From positions 4,086,501 to 4,150,500 of the forward strand of contig NZ_JACHNH010000001.1 of the NCBI RefSeq assembly GCF_014205335.1: 64,000 nt of DNA, given 5' to 3'. The position numbers and the translations under genes were made by a program. This document shows positions 42,364 to 53,528 of this stretch, one piece after another (position 1 is the stretch's first letter; every line of letters starts with the position of its first letter). The notes under the pieces were generated by a model. That model saw only the letters and a list, made by a program, of their open reading frames with translations, searched no databases and had not been told where the DNA came from. The stretch is from Amorphoplanes digitatis. GTDB taxonomy: Bacteria > Actinomycetota > Actinomycetes > Mycobacteriales > Micromonosporaceae.

Positions 42364-42419
42364 GGTGGCTCTTCCGCCTTACGGGTTCGGCGGCACCACA
42401 GAAAGGTGAATAGCGGATC

Positions 42420-43505
42420 ATGAACAAGTCCACGGGGGACCGATCGCGGCCGACAACTGATATCAGAATTCCACTGCCCCGGCAGCCTGTCCGCCCCGTC
42501 GTGGGCCGCGCGTCGCTGCTCCGCTCCGACCTCTCCATCCTGCTGGTCGCCGTCATCTGGGGTTCCAGCTACGTCGTGATGCAGGACGTGGGTGACAGGG
42601 TGCCGGCCGCGGCGTTCCTCGCCCTGCGATTCCTCACCGCGCTCCCGGTCGTGTTGCTGCTGGCCGCGCCGTCGCTGCGCCGGCTCAACCGGGTGGAGGT
42701 GCTGGCCGGCGCCGGGTTCGGCGTGATGCTCTACGGCATCCTCATCCTGGAGACGGTCGGCGTGCAGCACACGTCGGCGGCCAACGCCGGGTTCCTCATC
42801 ACGGTCTCGGTGGTGTTCGTCCCCGTGCTGGAGCGGATCCTCAGCCGCAAGGCCCAACCCTTCATCGTGTACGCGGCCACGGTCGTCGCCCTGTTCGGCT
42901 GCGGGCTGCTGTTGCTCTCCGGCGGCCTGCACCCCCGATCGGGTGACTTGATCATCCTGGCCGCCGCGGCGATCAGGGCCACCCAGATCACCCTCTTCGG
43001 CCGGCACGTGCACGGCCAGTCGATCCAGAACCTCACCGTCGTCGAGTTCGTCGTGGTGATCGTGCTCGCCTCGCTCACCTCCGTGTTCACCGGCGATCCG
43101 GTGTGGTCCGCGGCGGGACAGGTCGACGGCCGCTCGTGGCTGCTGATCGCCTACCTGGGCGTGCTGGGAACGGCCTTCGCCTTCTTCATGCAGCTGCGGT
43201 CCGCCCGGCTGTCGAGCTCCACCCGGGTGGGGCTGATCCTCTGCACCGAGCCCGTCTTCGCCACGATCTTCGCGATCGCCGTCGCCGGCGAGTCGCTGGG
43301 CTTCATCCAGGCGCTCGGCGGCGTGCTGATGGTCGGCTCGGCGCTGGTCGGCCGCGCGGCCGAGGCCTCCGGCCGGGCGGCGGGGGCGCCCCGCCCGATG
43401 GCCCTGACCTCGGGCCGGGAACCGATCGGGCCCGCAACCTACGACCCGGTAGTGTCGGGACACCTGTCCGACACTTCACCGTTGAATGGACGCCGTGACG
43501 AATGA
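42420..43505 (+). CDS. fthC: EamA/DMT-family exporter, fluorothreonine efflux candidate
   Basis: 361 residues with about ten membrane helices in two EamA repeats. The first starts LSILLVAVIWGSSYVVMQDV, and the second half contains WLLIAYLGVLGTAFAFFMQL and VGLILCTEPVFATIFAIAVA (the conserved Glu-Pro-Val-Phe motif). Drug/metabolite transporters of this type often export amino acids such as threonine. In S. cattleya an EamA protein (FthC) accompanies the fluorothreonyl-tRNA deacylase, as here. It probably lowers intracellular 4-fluorothreonine. The last 20 bases overlap the XRE/cupin gene, so the two are co-expressed. Confidence 0.85.
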   Translation: MNKSTGDRSRPTTDIRIPLPRQPVRPVVGRASLLRSDLSILLVAVIWGSSYVVMQDVGDRVPAAAFLALRFLTALPVVLLLAAPSLRRLNRVEVLAGAGFGVMLYGILILETVGVQHTSAANAGFLITVSVVFVPVLERILSRKAQPFIVYAATVVALFGCGLLLLSGGLHPRSGDLIILAAAAIRATQITLFGRHVHGQSIQNLTVVEFVVVIVLASLTSVFTGDPVWSAAGQVDGRSWLLIAYLGVLGTAFAFFMQLRSARLSSSTRVGLILCTEPVFATIFAIAVAGESLGFIQALGGVLMVGSALVGRAAEASGRAAGAPRPMALTSGREPIGPATYDPVVSGHLSDTSPLNGRRDE

Positions 43506-44103
43506 GAGTTTGGGGCCGCCCGCAGCCGGGATGGGAGCGGCGGTCGGCCGGGAGGTCCGCCGCTTCCGGGAGGCCCGCCAGATGTCGGTGTCCGAGCTGG
43601 CCCGCCGGGCGGGCGTGAGCAAGGGCACGCTGTCCAAGCTGGAGGCCGGCCTGGGCAATCCGACGATCGAGACGATCGCGGCCATCGCCGTCGCACTGCG
43701 ACTCACCCTTGGCGACCTCATTCCGACGTCGGCGCCGAACACACCCACCCTGCACCGCGGTACCCCGGAGCCGGACTACAGCCGGCAGGAGCTGTTGCAG
43801 CGCATCGGACCCGGCGTCCTGACCGAGATCTGGCGGGTCCGGATCCGGCAGGCCGGCGGCTTCGTGGAGAGCCCGCCGCACGCCGCGGGCACCGTGGAAT
43901 ACCTGCTGGTGAGCCGGGGCGTCTTCCGCGCGGGTCCGGCGGAGGGCCTGAGCGAGTTGCACGCGGGGGACTTCCTGGTCTTCCAGGCCGACGTGCCGCA
44001 CCGGTACGAGGTCGTGGAGGGTCCGGCCGAGGCCAGCCTCGTGATGACCTATCCCGCCATGAACGTGGGAGTCACCGCGGCCCTGCACCCCGCCGCCATC
44101 TGA
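43486..44103 (+). CDS. XRE-family regulator with cupin sensor domain
   Basis: 205 residues. The helix-turn-helix occupies about residues 18-70 (VGREVRRFREARQMSVSELA, RRAGVSKGTLSKLEAGLGNP). The C-terminal cupin (GTVEYLLVSRGVFRAG, LHAGDFLVFQADVPHRYEV) could bind a small ligand, and HRY retains a metal-ligand-like His. Its start lies within the end of the exporter gene, so it is translationally coupled to it. It probably senses an intermediate or product of the locus, such as fluorothreonine or fluoroacetaldehyde, and controls export and editing genes; that is inference from position. Confidence 0.85.
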   Translation: MDAVTNESLGPPAAGMGAAVGREVRRFREARQMSVSELARRAGVSKGTLSKLEAGLGNPTIETIAAIAVALRLTLGDLIPTSAPNTPTLHRGTPEPDYSRQELLQRIGPGVLTEIWRVRIRQAGGFVESPPHAAGTVEYLLVSRGVFRAGPAEGLSELHAGDFLVFQADVPHRYEVVEGPAEASLVMTYPAMNVGVTAALHPAAI

Positions 44104-44224
44104 CCTGGTGCAGGCCGGGATGTATCGAACGTCGTAGCTGAATACGACCTCCGACGCGTTACCTGAACGTCACTTGCCGATAACAATGGGTGGTAGGCGT
44201 TGTTCCGTGACAACGGAGGTGGCG

Positions 44225-44896
44225 ATGCCCGCGGCACAGACGATCGAGGTTCCCGTGGTGCGTCGCGGCCACCATTCCCATCCGCGCCGGGGCGCCTGCC
44301 TCATGGAGCTGGTGAGCACCCTTACCGGCGGGCCGTGGACCGACCGGCCCGGGCGCGTCCATCCGATGCTGGCGACCGTGTGCCGGGCGGTCAACGACCG
44401 GCTCGGCGATGCCGGCCGGGCCGCCGTGCTGACCGCGGTGCCGTGGCTGGAGCACACGGCGGCACCCGTGCCGCGCCGGCAGGCGGACGAGGTGCTGCGT
44501 GACGGCCTGCTCGAGCTGGCTGCCCGGCACGCGGGTGACGCGGCGCTCGCGGCCCGGCGCCCCGGGCAGCGGGCCGCGGCCGGCGCACTGCGACGGGCGG
44601 TCCGGCGGGTGGCGGCGCGCCCGGACCGCGACGAGGCGATGCGGCGATTCCTGTTCGAGGCGATCGACCTGGTCCGGGGCCACGCCGGCCTGCCGCCCGT
44701 GCCCGAGGGCCGGCCGATGTCGGTCGACGGCGTCGGGTGGCTGCCGGTGCGGGTCGAGGTCCGCTGTCCCGACGACGGCCTCTCGGCCTACCTGCACTGC
44801 ACCGCCGAACTGGACCGGTGGCCGGCCGAGCTGCGGCCGGAGCCCACGGCCCCGCGAGCGTCCCGCGACCGCCGCCCGGCGGGCCGGCCCGCCTAG
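44225..44896 (+). CDS. Conserved actinomycete protein of unknown function
   Basis: 223 residues from ATG 44225, with GGAGG five bases upstream. The hairpin CGTTGT-TCCGTG-ACAACG (44198-44215) abuts that ribosome site. The segment RRGACLMELVSTLTGGPWTD, followed by HPMLATVCRAVNDRLGD, resembles a widespread Streptomyces family of unknown role that usually starts with the G-ACLME-S motif. The tail is Arg/Pro-rich. No membrane segment or enzyme motif was seen. Its TAG stop lies within the first arm of a 22-bp inverted repeat, so an insertion may have fixed the present 3' end. Confidence 0.7.
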   Translation: MPAAQTIEVPVVRRGHHSHPRRGACLMELVSTLTGGPWTDRPGRVHPMLATVCRAVNDRLGDAGRAAVLTAVPWLEHTAAPVPRRQADEVLRDGLLELAARHAGDAALAARRPGQRAAAGALRRAVRRVAARPDRDEAMRRFLFEAIDLVRGHAGLPPVPEGRPMSVDGVGWLPVRVEVRCPDDGLSAYLHCTAELDRWPAELRPEPTAPRASRDRRPAGRPA

Positions 44897-45057
44897 GCCT
44901 GTCCTGCCGATCATGACGGCCTGCGCCGGGCCCAGCTTCCGCCTCGCGGCGCGGTCCGAACGGCCGAATACAACACCGGTATTCGACCGTCCGGCCCACT
45001 TGCGACGCGAAACCTGGACCTCGGCTCGGCGTCGCCATGATCGGCAGGACAGGCCTA
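44894..45057. mobile_element. MITE-like 164-bp element with 22-bp perfect terminal inverted repeats
   Basis: TAGGCCTGTCCTGCCGATCATG at 44894-44915 is exactly complementary to 45036-45057 (shown here only as ends and positions: starts TAGGCCTG, ends GATCATG). Both outer ends finish in TA, consistent with a TA target duplication of the IS630/Tc1 kind. The 120-base interior has no gene and contains an 11-bp near-dyad around GAATAC-AACACCG-GTATTC. It fills the gap between two convergent genes, contributing a stop codon to one and lying seven bases from the other. A non-mobile paired-arm structure is the alternative. Confidence 0.6.
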
Positions 45058-45064
45058 ACCCGGG

Positions 45065-45802
45065 TCAGGCGAGCCCGGCCTTGGCGGCGCGCCGGACCGC
45101 ATCGGTACGGGACGTCGCGCCGAGCTTCGCGTAGATGTTCGTCAGGTGCCGTTTGACCGTGCCCTCGGCGATGAACAGCTTCCCGGCGATGTCCGAGTTG
45201 CGCATGCCCTCGGCCACCAGCGTGAGAACCTCCACCTCACGGGTCGAGAGGATCGGCTCGCTGTTGGCCCTCAGCCGGTTCATCGTCTCGCGGGACACCG
45301 AGAGCACGACGCGGTCGTCGTGCTGGTCCACCACCCGAATGGTGGTCACCAGCTCCTCCAGGGTCGTGTTCTTCATGATGTAGGCGTGCGCGCCGGAGGA
45401 CAGCAGATGCTCCACCCGGCGAGGGTCGTCGTGGGTGGCGAGGACGACCAGCTTGGAACCCGGTACGGCGTGGCGCAGCAGGTGCAGCTCGTCGAGCGCG
45501 TGCAGATCGCCCGCGTCGAGGCCGACCAGCAGGACGTCCGGCAGCTGATGGCGCAGCGCCTGGATCGCCTCGGGCCCGGAGCCGGTGACACCGACGACGC
45601 GGATGTCGGGTTGCCGCTCCAGCAGCCCGACCAGGCCCTCCCGGAACAACCCCGGCTTGTCGATCAGTGCGATGCGGATCCGGTCGGCGGGCGAGGCCGG
45701 TGGCTGCGGCGGTGGCTTTCCGGTCCGGGCCGGCTCAGGCGGCGGCGTCGACTCGGCGTGTTGGTGGTGGTCAAGGGTCGTGTTGGCGTCGTCGTGGATC
45801 AC
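45065..45802 (-). CDS. LuxR/NarL-family response regulator with degenerate receiver
   Basis: 245 residues from GTG 45802. A Pro/His-rich leader of 40 residues precedes the receiver domain ([20 protein letters not shown]). The phosphoacceptor position at the end of beta-3 reads [11 protein letters not shown], with Gly94 where Asp is expected, and the acidic pair is Asp48-Lys49; Lys144 (YIMKN) is retained. The GerE-type HTH ([16 protein letters not shown], then [18 protein letters not shown]) is intact. No sensor kinase gene is nearby. It probably binds DNA without phosphorylation and may be the pathway-specific activator of the fluorinase locus; S. cattleya also has regulators of this type in its fl cluster. 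Confidence 0.85.
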   Translation of the reverse strand: MIHDDANTTLDHHQHAESTPPPEPARTGKPPPQPPASPADRIRIALIDKPGLFREGLVGLLERQPDIRVVGVTGSGPEAIQALRHQLPDVLLVGLDAGDLHALDELHLLRHAVPGSKLVVLATHDDPRRVEHLLSSGAHAYIMKNTTLEELVTTIRVVDQHDDRVVLSVSRETMNRLRANSEPILSTREVEVLTLVAEGMRNSDIAGKLFIAEGTVKRHLTNIYAKLGATSRTDAVRRAAKAGLA

Positions 45803-46275
45803 ACGCAGCCCCCAGAGATGGCTTCGCTACTCCGTGTCCGTGCCCGCGTTGGAGCTACTCACGTTTGTGGTAACGATTCGCGTCTTCATCGCCGCGCCGG
45901 GCGGGGGTCAGGCCCGCCGGCGCCGTGATGGCTATAGACGTCAGGGCCTATCAGGGAGCACCTCTGCACATGCCTCATGTCCGTCCCCCGTTTGATTTGC
46001 CGGTCCGCTCGCCGCGAAACATGCTGGGAAGCCGGCACTGATCCCGCCCCGATGCGGCTGCCCGGCTCCGACCGTCCGTTCAATATTGCGCACGGTACGG
46101 GCGTAAGTAAAGAGGCTTCCGATTGCTTGGATATCGGATCCCATATTGCGACGAACGTCGTAGCGGTAGGTGTTACGGCGGCCGGTCGACGTGGGTCTTT
46201 CCAGGTCGGCGCCGGTGCGTTTTCATCACTGTGGCCGGGTATCGGGCCCGGCATCGATCATGTCGAGGACGGTGG
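45803..46275. other. 473-base divergent intergenic region, LuxR gene / apt
   Basis: No convincing gene was seen: short frames here lack ribosome sites and coding bias. GC content is visibly lower than in flanking genes. It should hold the promoters of the response regulator and of apt. CGAACGTCGTAGC at 46152-46164 also occurs at 44126-44138, upstream of the unknown gene at 44225. An AT-rich patch (GATATCGGATCCCATATTG, 46131-46149) lies just before the shared motif. Confidence 0.5.
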
Positions 46276-46809
46276 ATGATGTTTACCGGAGTGAACATTG
46301 ATCTGAAATCCGCGGTGCGGGTCTATCCGGACTTCCCGACACCCGGGATCGCATTTCAAGATCTGGCTCCGCTGTACGGGACGCCGGGTCTGCTCGGGCG
46401 GCTCGGCGAGGCGCTGGCCAGGTCCTTCCCCCAGGGGTACGAGGTCGTCCTCGCGGTGGAGGCGCGCGGCTTCGTGATCGGTACGGCCGTGGCCATGGCG
46501 GCCGGTCGCCCCCTGGTCCTGGCCCGCAAGCAGGGCAAGCTGCCGGGGCCGCTGCACCGGACGGAGTACGCCCTGGAATACGGCTCCGCGGTGCTCACGA
46601 TCCAGCACGCGGCGGTGCCGCCCGGCGCGAAGGTCCTCGTGGTGGACGACGTGCTGGCCACCGGCGGCACCCTGGCCGCCGCCGCGCGCCTGGTCGAGGA
46701 GGCGGGTGCGGCGGTGTCCGGGTTCGGCGTGGTGCTGGACATCGAGGCGCTCGGTGCCCGCGCGCGGCTCGCGCCGGTTCCGGTCGTCTCCCTGCTGACG
46801 GCATCCTGA
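46276..46809 (+). CDS. apt: Adenine phosphoribosyltransferase
   Basis: 177 residues. The family signatures are VYPDFPTPGIAFQDLAPLYG near the start, AVEARGFVIGTAVAMAAGRP, and the PRPP-binding motif VLVVDDVLATGGTL. It converts adenine and PRPP to AMP. Apt is normally beside relA in actinomycetes; here it is 387 bases upstream of the fluorinase gene. FlB releases adenine from 5'-fluoro-5'-deoxyadenosine, so this copy probably removes and recycles that adenine. Start at ATG 46276 or the adjacent ATG 46279, behind GAGGACGG. Confidence 0.9.
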   Translation: MMFTGVNIDLKSAVRVYPDFPTPGIAFQDLAPLYGTPGLLGRLGEALARSFPQGYEVVLAVEARGFVIGTAVAMAAGRPLVLARKQGKLPGPLHRTEYALEYGSAVLTIQHAAVPPGAKVLVVDDVLATGGTLAAAARLVEEAGAAVSGFGVVLDIEALGARARLAPVPVVSLLTAS

Positions 46810-48093
<1,284 letters not shown>

Positions 48094-48101
48094 CTCCGCC
48101 C

Positions 48102-48135
48102 GAGGGCCGGCACGGATTCGTCCGTGCCGGCCCTC
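48102..48135 (+). terminator. Intrinsic terminator after fluorinase gene
   Basis: A perfect 15-bp stem (GAGGGCCGGCACGGA at 48102-48116; complementary arm 48121-48135) is closed by a very stable TTCG tetraloop. It lies eight bases after the flA stop and 57 bases before the antiporter start, so the antiporter needs read-through or its own promoter. Confidence 0.93.
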
Positions 48136-48192
48136 CTCTCGGACCGGGGTCGTCGCCGGGCCGCCGCCCACCGCTCGCACGAAGGGGACGTC

Positions 48193-49578
48193 GTGAGCCT
48201 CTCCTCCTACCAGGTAGCCACACTGATAGCCACGATCGCGATAGTCGTGCTGGTCTCGCACGCGGTCGGTGGCCTCTTCGCCCGCTTCCGCCAGCCCGTC
48301 GTGGTCGGCGAGATCCTCGCGGGCCTGATCTTCGGACCCACCCTGCTCGGACTGGTGGCGCCCGACATCCAGCACCTGCTGTTTCCGAAGACCGGACCGG
48401 TCGCGGCGGTCCTCGCCGGGCTGGCCCAGCTCGGCCTGCTGCTGCTGATGTTCATCACCGGTGGCGAACTGCGGCTGACCGGCGTCGCCCGGGATCGCAG
48501 GACCATCAGCCTGGTCACCGTCACCGGCCTGGTGTTGCCGTTCTCGATCGGGGTCGCGGTCGTCTCGGCGATCGACCACCGCGATCTCGCCGGCCCGGCC
48601 GGGACACAGACCACCACGATCCTGGTCTTCGCGATCGCGGTCGCGGTCACCAGCATTCCGGTGATCTCCCGGATCATGCTCGACCTCGGCCTGCTCGGCG
48701 GCTCGTTCGCCCGCATCGTGCTCGGGGTGGCGGCGCTGGAGGACATCGCGCTGTACGTGGTGCTCGCCATCGTGCTGAGCCTGGCGAGCGCGCCGGCGAC
48801 GGAGTTCGGCCTGTGGGACCTGATCGGCATACACACCACCGGCTGGACGGTGGGCTACCACACGGCCGTGACCGTGGTGTTCCTGACCGCCTTCATGGTG
48901 TGGGGCCCACAGGTCTTCCGCTACCTGCTGTACGGCCGGCCCGGGGTCCTCGCCCGGCGCAACGCGACGGCGTACCGGCTGGTGCTGCTGCTGATCACCG
49001 TGCTCCTCTGCACGATGCTGGGCATCAACCCGATCTTCGGGGCGCTGCTCACCGGGGTCTGCGCCCGCCGGGCCGAACCGGAGCAGGAACTGGACGGCTC
49101 GGCGACCGCGACCGAGCAGACCAACTCGTGGATCACCATCCGGCGCTTCTCGCTCGCCTTCTTCATTCCGATCTACTTCTTCACGGTAGGGCTCGGCCTG
49201 AACCTCGTGCAGGACTTCGACGTGCTCTTCTTCGCCTGGTTCTTCGCGCTCTGCTGCGTGGTGAAGGCGGCCAGCGTGCTGCTGGGCGCGGTCCTGGCCG
49301 GTGAGCGGCTGCGCTGGTCGATCGACCTCTCGATCGCCCTGAACGCCCGCGGCGGACCCGGGATCGTGCTGGCCACGACGACCCTGGCCGCCGGGGTGGT
49401 CAACCGCTCCTTCTACACCTCGATGGTGGTGCTGTCCGTCCTGACCTCGCTGATCGCCGGGATATGGCTGGATCGGCGGGCCACGGCACTGCGGCAGGCC
49501 GACCTCGAGAGAGCGCGGGACCCGAAGGTCCCGCAGGCCGTCACCGCGGGCGGCGAGCACGCGGGCACCGCCACCTGA
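48193..49578 (+). CDS. flH: Cation/proton antiporter (KefB/NhaA-type CPA2), FlH-like
   Basis: 461 residues from GTG 48193 (GAAGGGGA ribosome site), with about 12 membrane helices. The CPA2 signatures are RFRQPVVVGEILAGLIFGPT, LMFITGGELRLTGVARD, VAVAVTSIPVISRIMLDLGL, VLGVAALEDIALYVVLAIVL (with the transport Glu-Asp pair) and IALNARGGPGIVLATTTLAA. Known fluorometabolite clusters carry a Na+/H+ antiporter (FlH) next to the fluorinase; its role, perhaps pH or fluoride-linked homeostasis, is not proven. It is separated from flA by a terminator and converges on adoK. Confidence 0.88.
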   Translation: MSLSSYQVATLIATIAIVVLVSHAVGGLFARFRQPVVVGEILAGLIFGPTLLGLVAPDIQHLLFPKTGPVAAVLAGLAQLGLLLLMFITGGELRLTGVARDRRTISLVTVTGLVLPFSIGVAVVSAIDHRDLAGPAGTQTTTILVFAIAVAVTSIPVISRIMLDLGLLGGSFARIVLGVAALEDIALYVVLAIVLSLASAPATEFGLWDLIGIHTTGWTVGYHTAVTVVFLTAFMVWGPQVFRYLLYGRPGVLARRNATAYRLVLLLITVLLCTMLGINPIFGALLTGVCARRAEPEQELDGSATATEQTNSWITIRRFSLAFFIPIYFFTVGLGLNLVQDFDVLFFAWFFALCCVVKAASVLLGAVLAGERLRWSIDLSIALNARGGPGIVLATTTLAAGVVNRSFYTSMVVLSVLTSLIAGIWLDRRATALRQADLERARDPKVPQAVTAGGEHAGTAT

Positions 49579-49597
49579 CCACGGTGGGCGGCGGGGT

Positions 49598-49629
49598 CGG
49601 GACCGGGTGTCTGCGGGCACCCGGTCCCG
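49598..49629. terminator. Bidirectional terminator between flH and adoK
   Basis: A 12-bp perfect stem (CGGGACCGGGTG at 49598-49609; CACCCGGTCCCG at 49618-49629) with an 8-base loop lies in the 57-base gap between the convergent antiporter and adenosine kinase genes and can stop transcription from both sides. Confidence 0.88.
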
Positions 49630-49635
49630 GCTCGT

Positions 49636-50613
49636 TCACCAGCCGAGAACGGCGGCCGTACGCGAGGCGGCGGCCCGGCCGTACGCGGCCGTCAGCTCCT
49701 CGAGGAACCGGCCGCGGTCCACCTCGTACTCCTGGGGACCCACCGTGCGCAGGACCAGCGCGGCCAGCGTGCATCCCAGCCGGGCGGCCAGCTCGTAGTC
49801 GGCCCCCGCGTGCGCCGCGGCGAGGAACCCGGCCCGGAACGCGTCGCCCACGCCGGTCGGGTCGACGGGCTCGGGGACCGGTACGGCCGGTACCTGGACC
49901 GCCGGGCGGCCGGCCCGGTCGATGCGCGCCCCGCCCGGGCCGAGGGTCGTGACCCAGGTAGCGACCCGGGCCAGCACCTCGCGCTCGGTCCATTCCGTCT
50001 TCTGGAGCACCAGCGCGTGTTCGTAGGCGTTGGTGAACAGGAACTGGGCACCCTCGATCAGCCGGCGGATGTCCTTGGGCTCCATCACCGCGAGCTGCTG
50101 GGACGGATCGGCCGTGAACGGGTAGTCCCGGGCCCGGCACTCGTCGGTGTGCCGGAGCATCGCCTCGGGGTCGTTGGGCCCGATCACGATCTGGTCCACG
50201 CCGGCCAGCCGGTCGACGGTGTCCCGCAGGTCGAGCCCGCGGGCCAGGGACATGGCCCCGGCGTAGAACGAGGCGAGCTGGTTGCCGTCGTGATCGGTGA
50301 TGCACTGGAACCGGGCGGTGTGCAGCTCCTCCGACTGCCGGATCGAGGCCACGTCGACGCCGCCGAGTTCCAGCAGGGAGCGGTAGCCGGCGAAATCCTG
50401 TCCCGCGGCGGCGACCACGGCGGGGCGCAGGCCCAGCCGGGCCAGGCCGAGCGCGATGTTCGCCGCCACCCCGCCCCGGCGGACCTGCAGGGAGTCGACC
50501 AGGAAGGACAGCGACAGGTGGTCCAGCGCGCCGGGCACCAACTGCTCGACGAACCGGCCGGGGAAGGTGCTGAGCTGGTCGATCGCGATCGACCCGGTCA
50601 CGATGATGGTCAT
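49636..50613 (-). CDS. adoK: Adenosine kinase (PfkB family)
   Basis: 325 residues, closely following the mycobacterial adenosine kinase: start MTIIVTGSIAIDQLSTFPGR, then SLSFLVDSLQVRRGGVAANI, IGPNDPEAMLRHTDECRARD, PFTADPSQQLA and the catalytic anion-hole motif DPTGVGDAFRAGF. It phosphorylates adenosine to AMP with ATP. It is the last gene of the minus-strand set sahH-metK-adoK, ten bases after metK, so it removes adenosine made by SAH hydrolase and pulls that reversible step forward. Confidence 0.92.
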   Translation of the reverse strand: MTIIVTGSIAIDQLSTFPGRFVEQLVPGALDHLSLSFLVDSLQVRRGGVAANIALGLARLGLRPAVVAAAGQDFAGYRSLLELGGVDVASIRQSEELHTARFQCITDHDGNQLASFYAGAMSLARGLDLRDTVDRLAGVDQIVIGPNDPEAMLRHTDECRARDYPFTADPSQQLAVMEPKDIRRLIEGAQFLFTNAYEHALVLQKTEWTEREVLARVATWVTTLGPGGARIDRAGRPAVQVPAVPVPEPVDPTGVGDAFRAGFLAAAHAGADYELAARLGCTLAALVLRTVGPQEYEVDRGRFLEELTAAYGRAAASRTAAVLGW

Positions 50614-50623
50614 GGGTCGCGCC

Positions 50624-51811
50624 TCACCCGTGGACCGCGGCCTGGAGTTCGTTCACCCGGTCGAGGCGCTCCCAGGTGAACGTCGGACCGCTGCGGCCGA
50701 AGTGCCCGAAGGCCGCGGTCGGCAGGTAGATCGGGCGCAGCAGGTCCAGCTCCCGGATGATCGACTGCGGCCGCAGATCGAAGACATTGTCGAGGGCCGC
50801 CTCGATCCGCGCGATCGGCACCGTCTCGGTGCCGAAACACTCCAGGAAGGTGCCGACCGGCTCCGCCTTGCCGATGGCGTACGCCACCTGCACCTCGCAG
50901 CGCTCCGCGAGCCCGGCCGCCACCACGTTCTTGGCCACCCATCGCATCGCGTACGCGGCGGAGCGGTCCACCTTCGAGGGGTCCTTGCCGGAGAACGCGC
51001 CACCGCCGTGCCGCGCCGACCCGCCGTACGAGTCCATGATGATCTTCCGGCCGGTCAGGCCGGTGTCGCCCATCGGGCCGCCGATCTCGAACCGGCCGGT
51101 CGGGTTGACGAGCAGCCGGTAGTCGTCGACGCGCAGGTCGAGCTGGTGCAGCTCCGGCTCGACCACGTGCTTGCGGATGTCCTCGGGCAGCAGGGTGTCC
51201 GCGTCGGGCGCGTGCTGGGCGGAGACCACCACCGTGTCCAGCGACACCGGACGCGATCCCTCGTACGCGATCGTGACCTGCGTCTTGCCGTCCGGGCGCA
51301 GATAGCCGAGCGTCCCGTCACGCCGGGCCGTCGACAGACGGCGGGCCAGCCGATGGGCGAGGGCGATGGGCAGCGGCATCAGCTCCGGTGTCTCCGCGCA
51401 GGCGTAGCCGAACATCAGCCCCTGGTCGCCGGCGCCCTGCCGGGCGGCGCCCGCGGCGCCACCCTCGGTCCGTGCCTCGTACGAGCGGCTCACCCCCTGT
51501 GCGATGTCGGGGGACTGCCTCCCGATCGACACGCTCACGGCGCAGGTCCGCCCGTCGAACCCCTTGGCCGACGAGTCGTACCCGATGGCGTTGACCTGGG
51601 CGCGGGCGACGGCCGCGAGGTCGACGACGGCGCGGGAACCGACCTCGCCGGCGATGATGATCTGGCCGGTGGTCACGAGGGTCTCGACGGCCACCCGGCT
51701 GTGCGGGTCGCCGTCGAGATAGGCGTCGAGCAACGCGTCGCTGATCTGGTCGGCGATCTTGTCCGGATGGCCCTCGGTCACGGATTCCGAGGTGAAGAGC
51801 CGATAGCTCAC
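50624..51811 (-). CDS. metK: S-adenosylmethionine synthetase
   Basis: 395 residues from GTG 51811, chosen because GGAGGATC lies just upstream and the family start [20 protein letters not shown] follows; the frame opens 15 codons earlier. Other signatures are [23 protein letters not shown] (ATP site), [20 protein letters not shown] and [20 protein letters not shown]. It makes SAM, the fluorinase substrate, from methionine and ATP. Because fluorination returns methionine, this gene closes a local cycle. It is probably a second copy beside a housekeeping metK elsewhere; that cannot be checked here. Confidence 0.95.
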   Translation of the reverse strand: MSYRLFTSESVTEGHPDKIADQISDALLDAYLDGDPHSRVAVETLVTTGQIIIAGEVGSRAVVDLAAVARAQVNAIGYDSSAKGFDGRTCAVSVSIGRQSPDIAQGVSRSYEARTEGGAAGAARQGAGDQGLMFGYACAETPELMPLPIALAHRLARRLSTARRDGTLGYLRPDGKTQVTIAYEGSRPVSLDTVVVSAQHAPDADTLLPEDIRKHVVEPELHQLDLRVDDYRLLVNPTGRFEIGGPMGDTGLTGRKIIMDSYGGSARHGGGAFSGKDPSKVDRSAAYAMRWVAKNVVAAGLAERCEVQVAYAIGKAEPVGTFLECFGTETVPIARIEAALDNVFDLRPQSIIRELDLLRPIYLPTAAFGHFGRSGPTFTWERLDRVNELQAAVHG

Positions 51812-51884
51812 AGTGATCCTCCATGTCGGTTGCCGGGATGCGGAGACGGCCCCCAACCGAGGCTGAGGGCCGTCGCGGTGCCGA

Positions 51885-53324
<1,440 letters not shown>

Positions 53325-53504
53325 GGGCTCTCCCGGCAGAAAGGGGCCGGCGGTGACCGGCGCGGGCATTTCCAAGCTAGTGGCGGGCCGCAGAGCCGCA
53401 CAGACGAATAAATCGGCGAACAAAGCGGTACGAGAATCGCGACCAAAGGCGAATGCCGACTACCCTTTTCGTCAGCTCGACCGGACGGCCGGCGATGTTA
53501 GTTT

Positions 53505-53522
53505 CCTCCCGGCGACGGGAGG
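53505..53522 (+). promoter_or_regulatory. Hairpin sequestering the flB ribosome binding site
   Basis: CCTCCCG (53505-53511), tetraloop GCGA (GNRA type) and CGGGAGG (53516-53522) form a perfect 7-bp stem. The right arm contains the whole Shine-Dalgarno sequence GGGAGG, six bases before the flB ATG. Initiation should be blocked while it is folded, so it is a strong candidate for translational control. Confidence 0.75.
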
Positions 53523-53528
53523 CAAGAC

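Noticed and set aside
45886-46279. Small frames on both strands in the LuxR-apt gap
   Set aside because: No ribosome site, no coding bias and no family match; better explained as promoter DNA.
53325-53504. SAH or SAM riboswitch in the sahH/flB gap
   Set aside because: I looked for the conserved SAH- and SAM-class cores and did not find them; only the simple ribosome-site hairpin of flB is clear.
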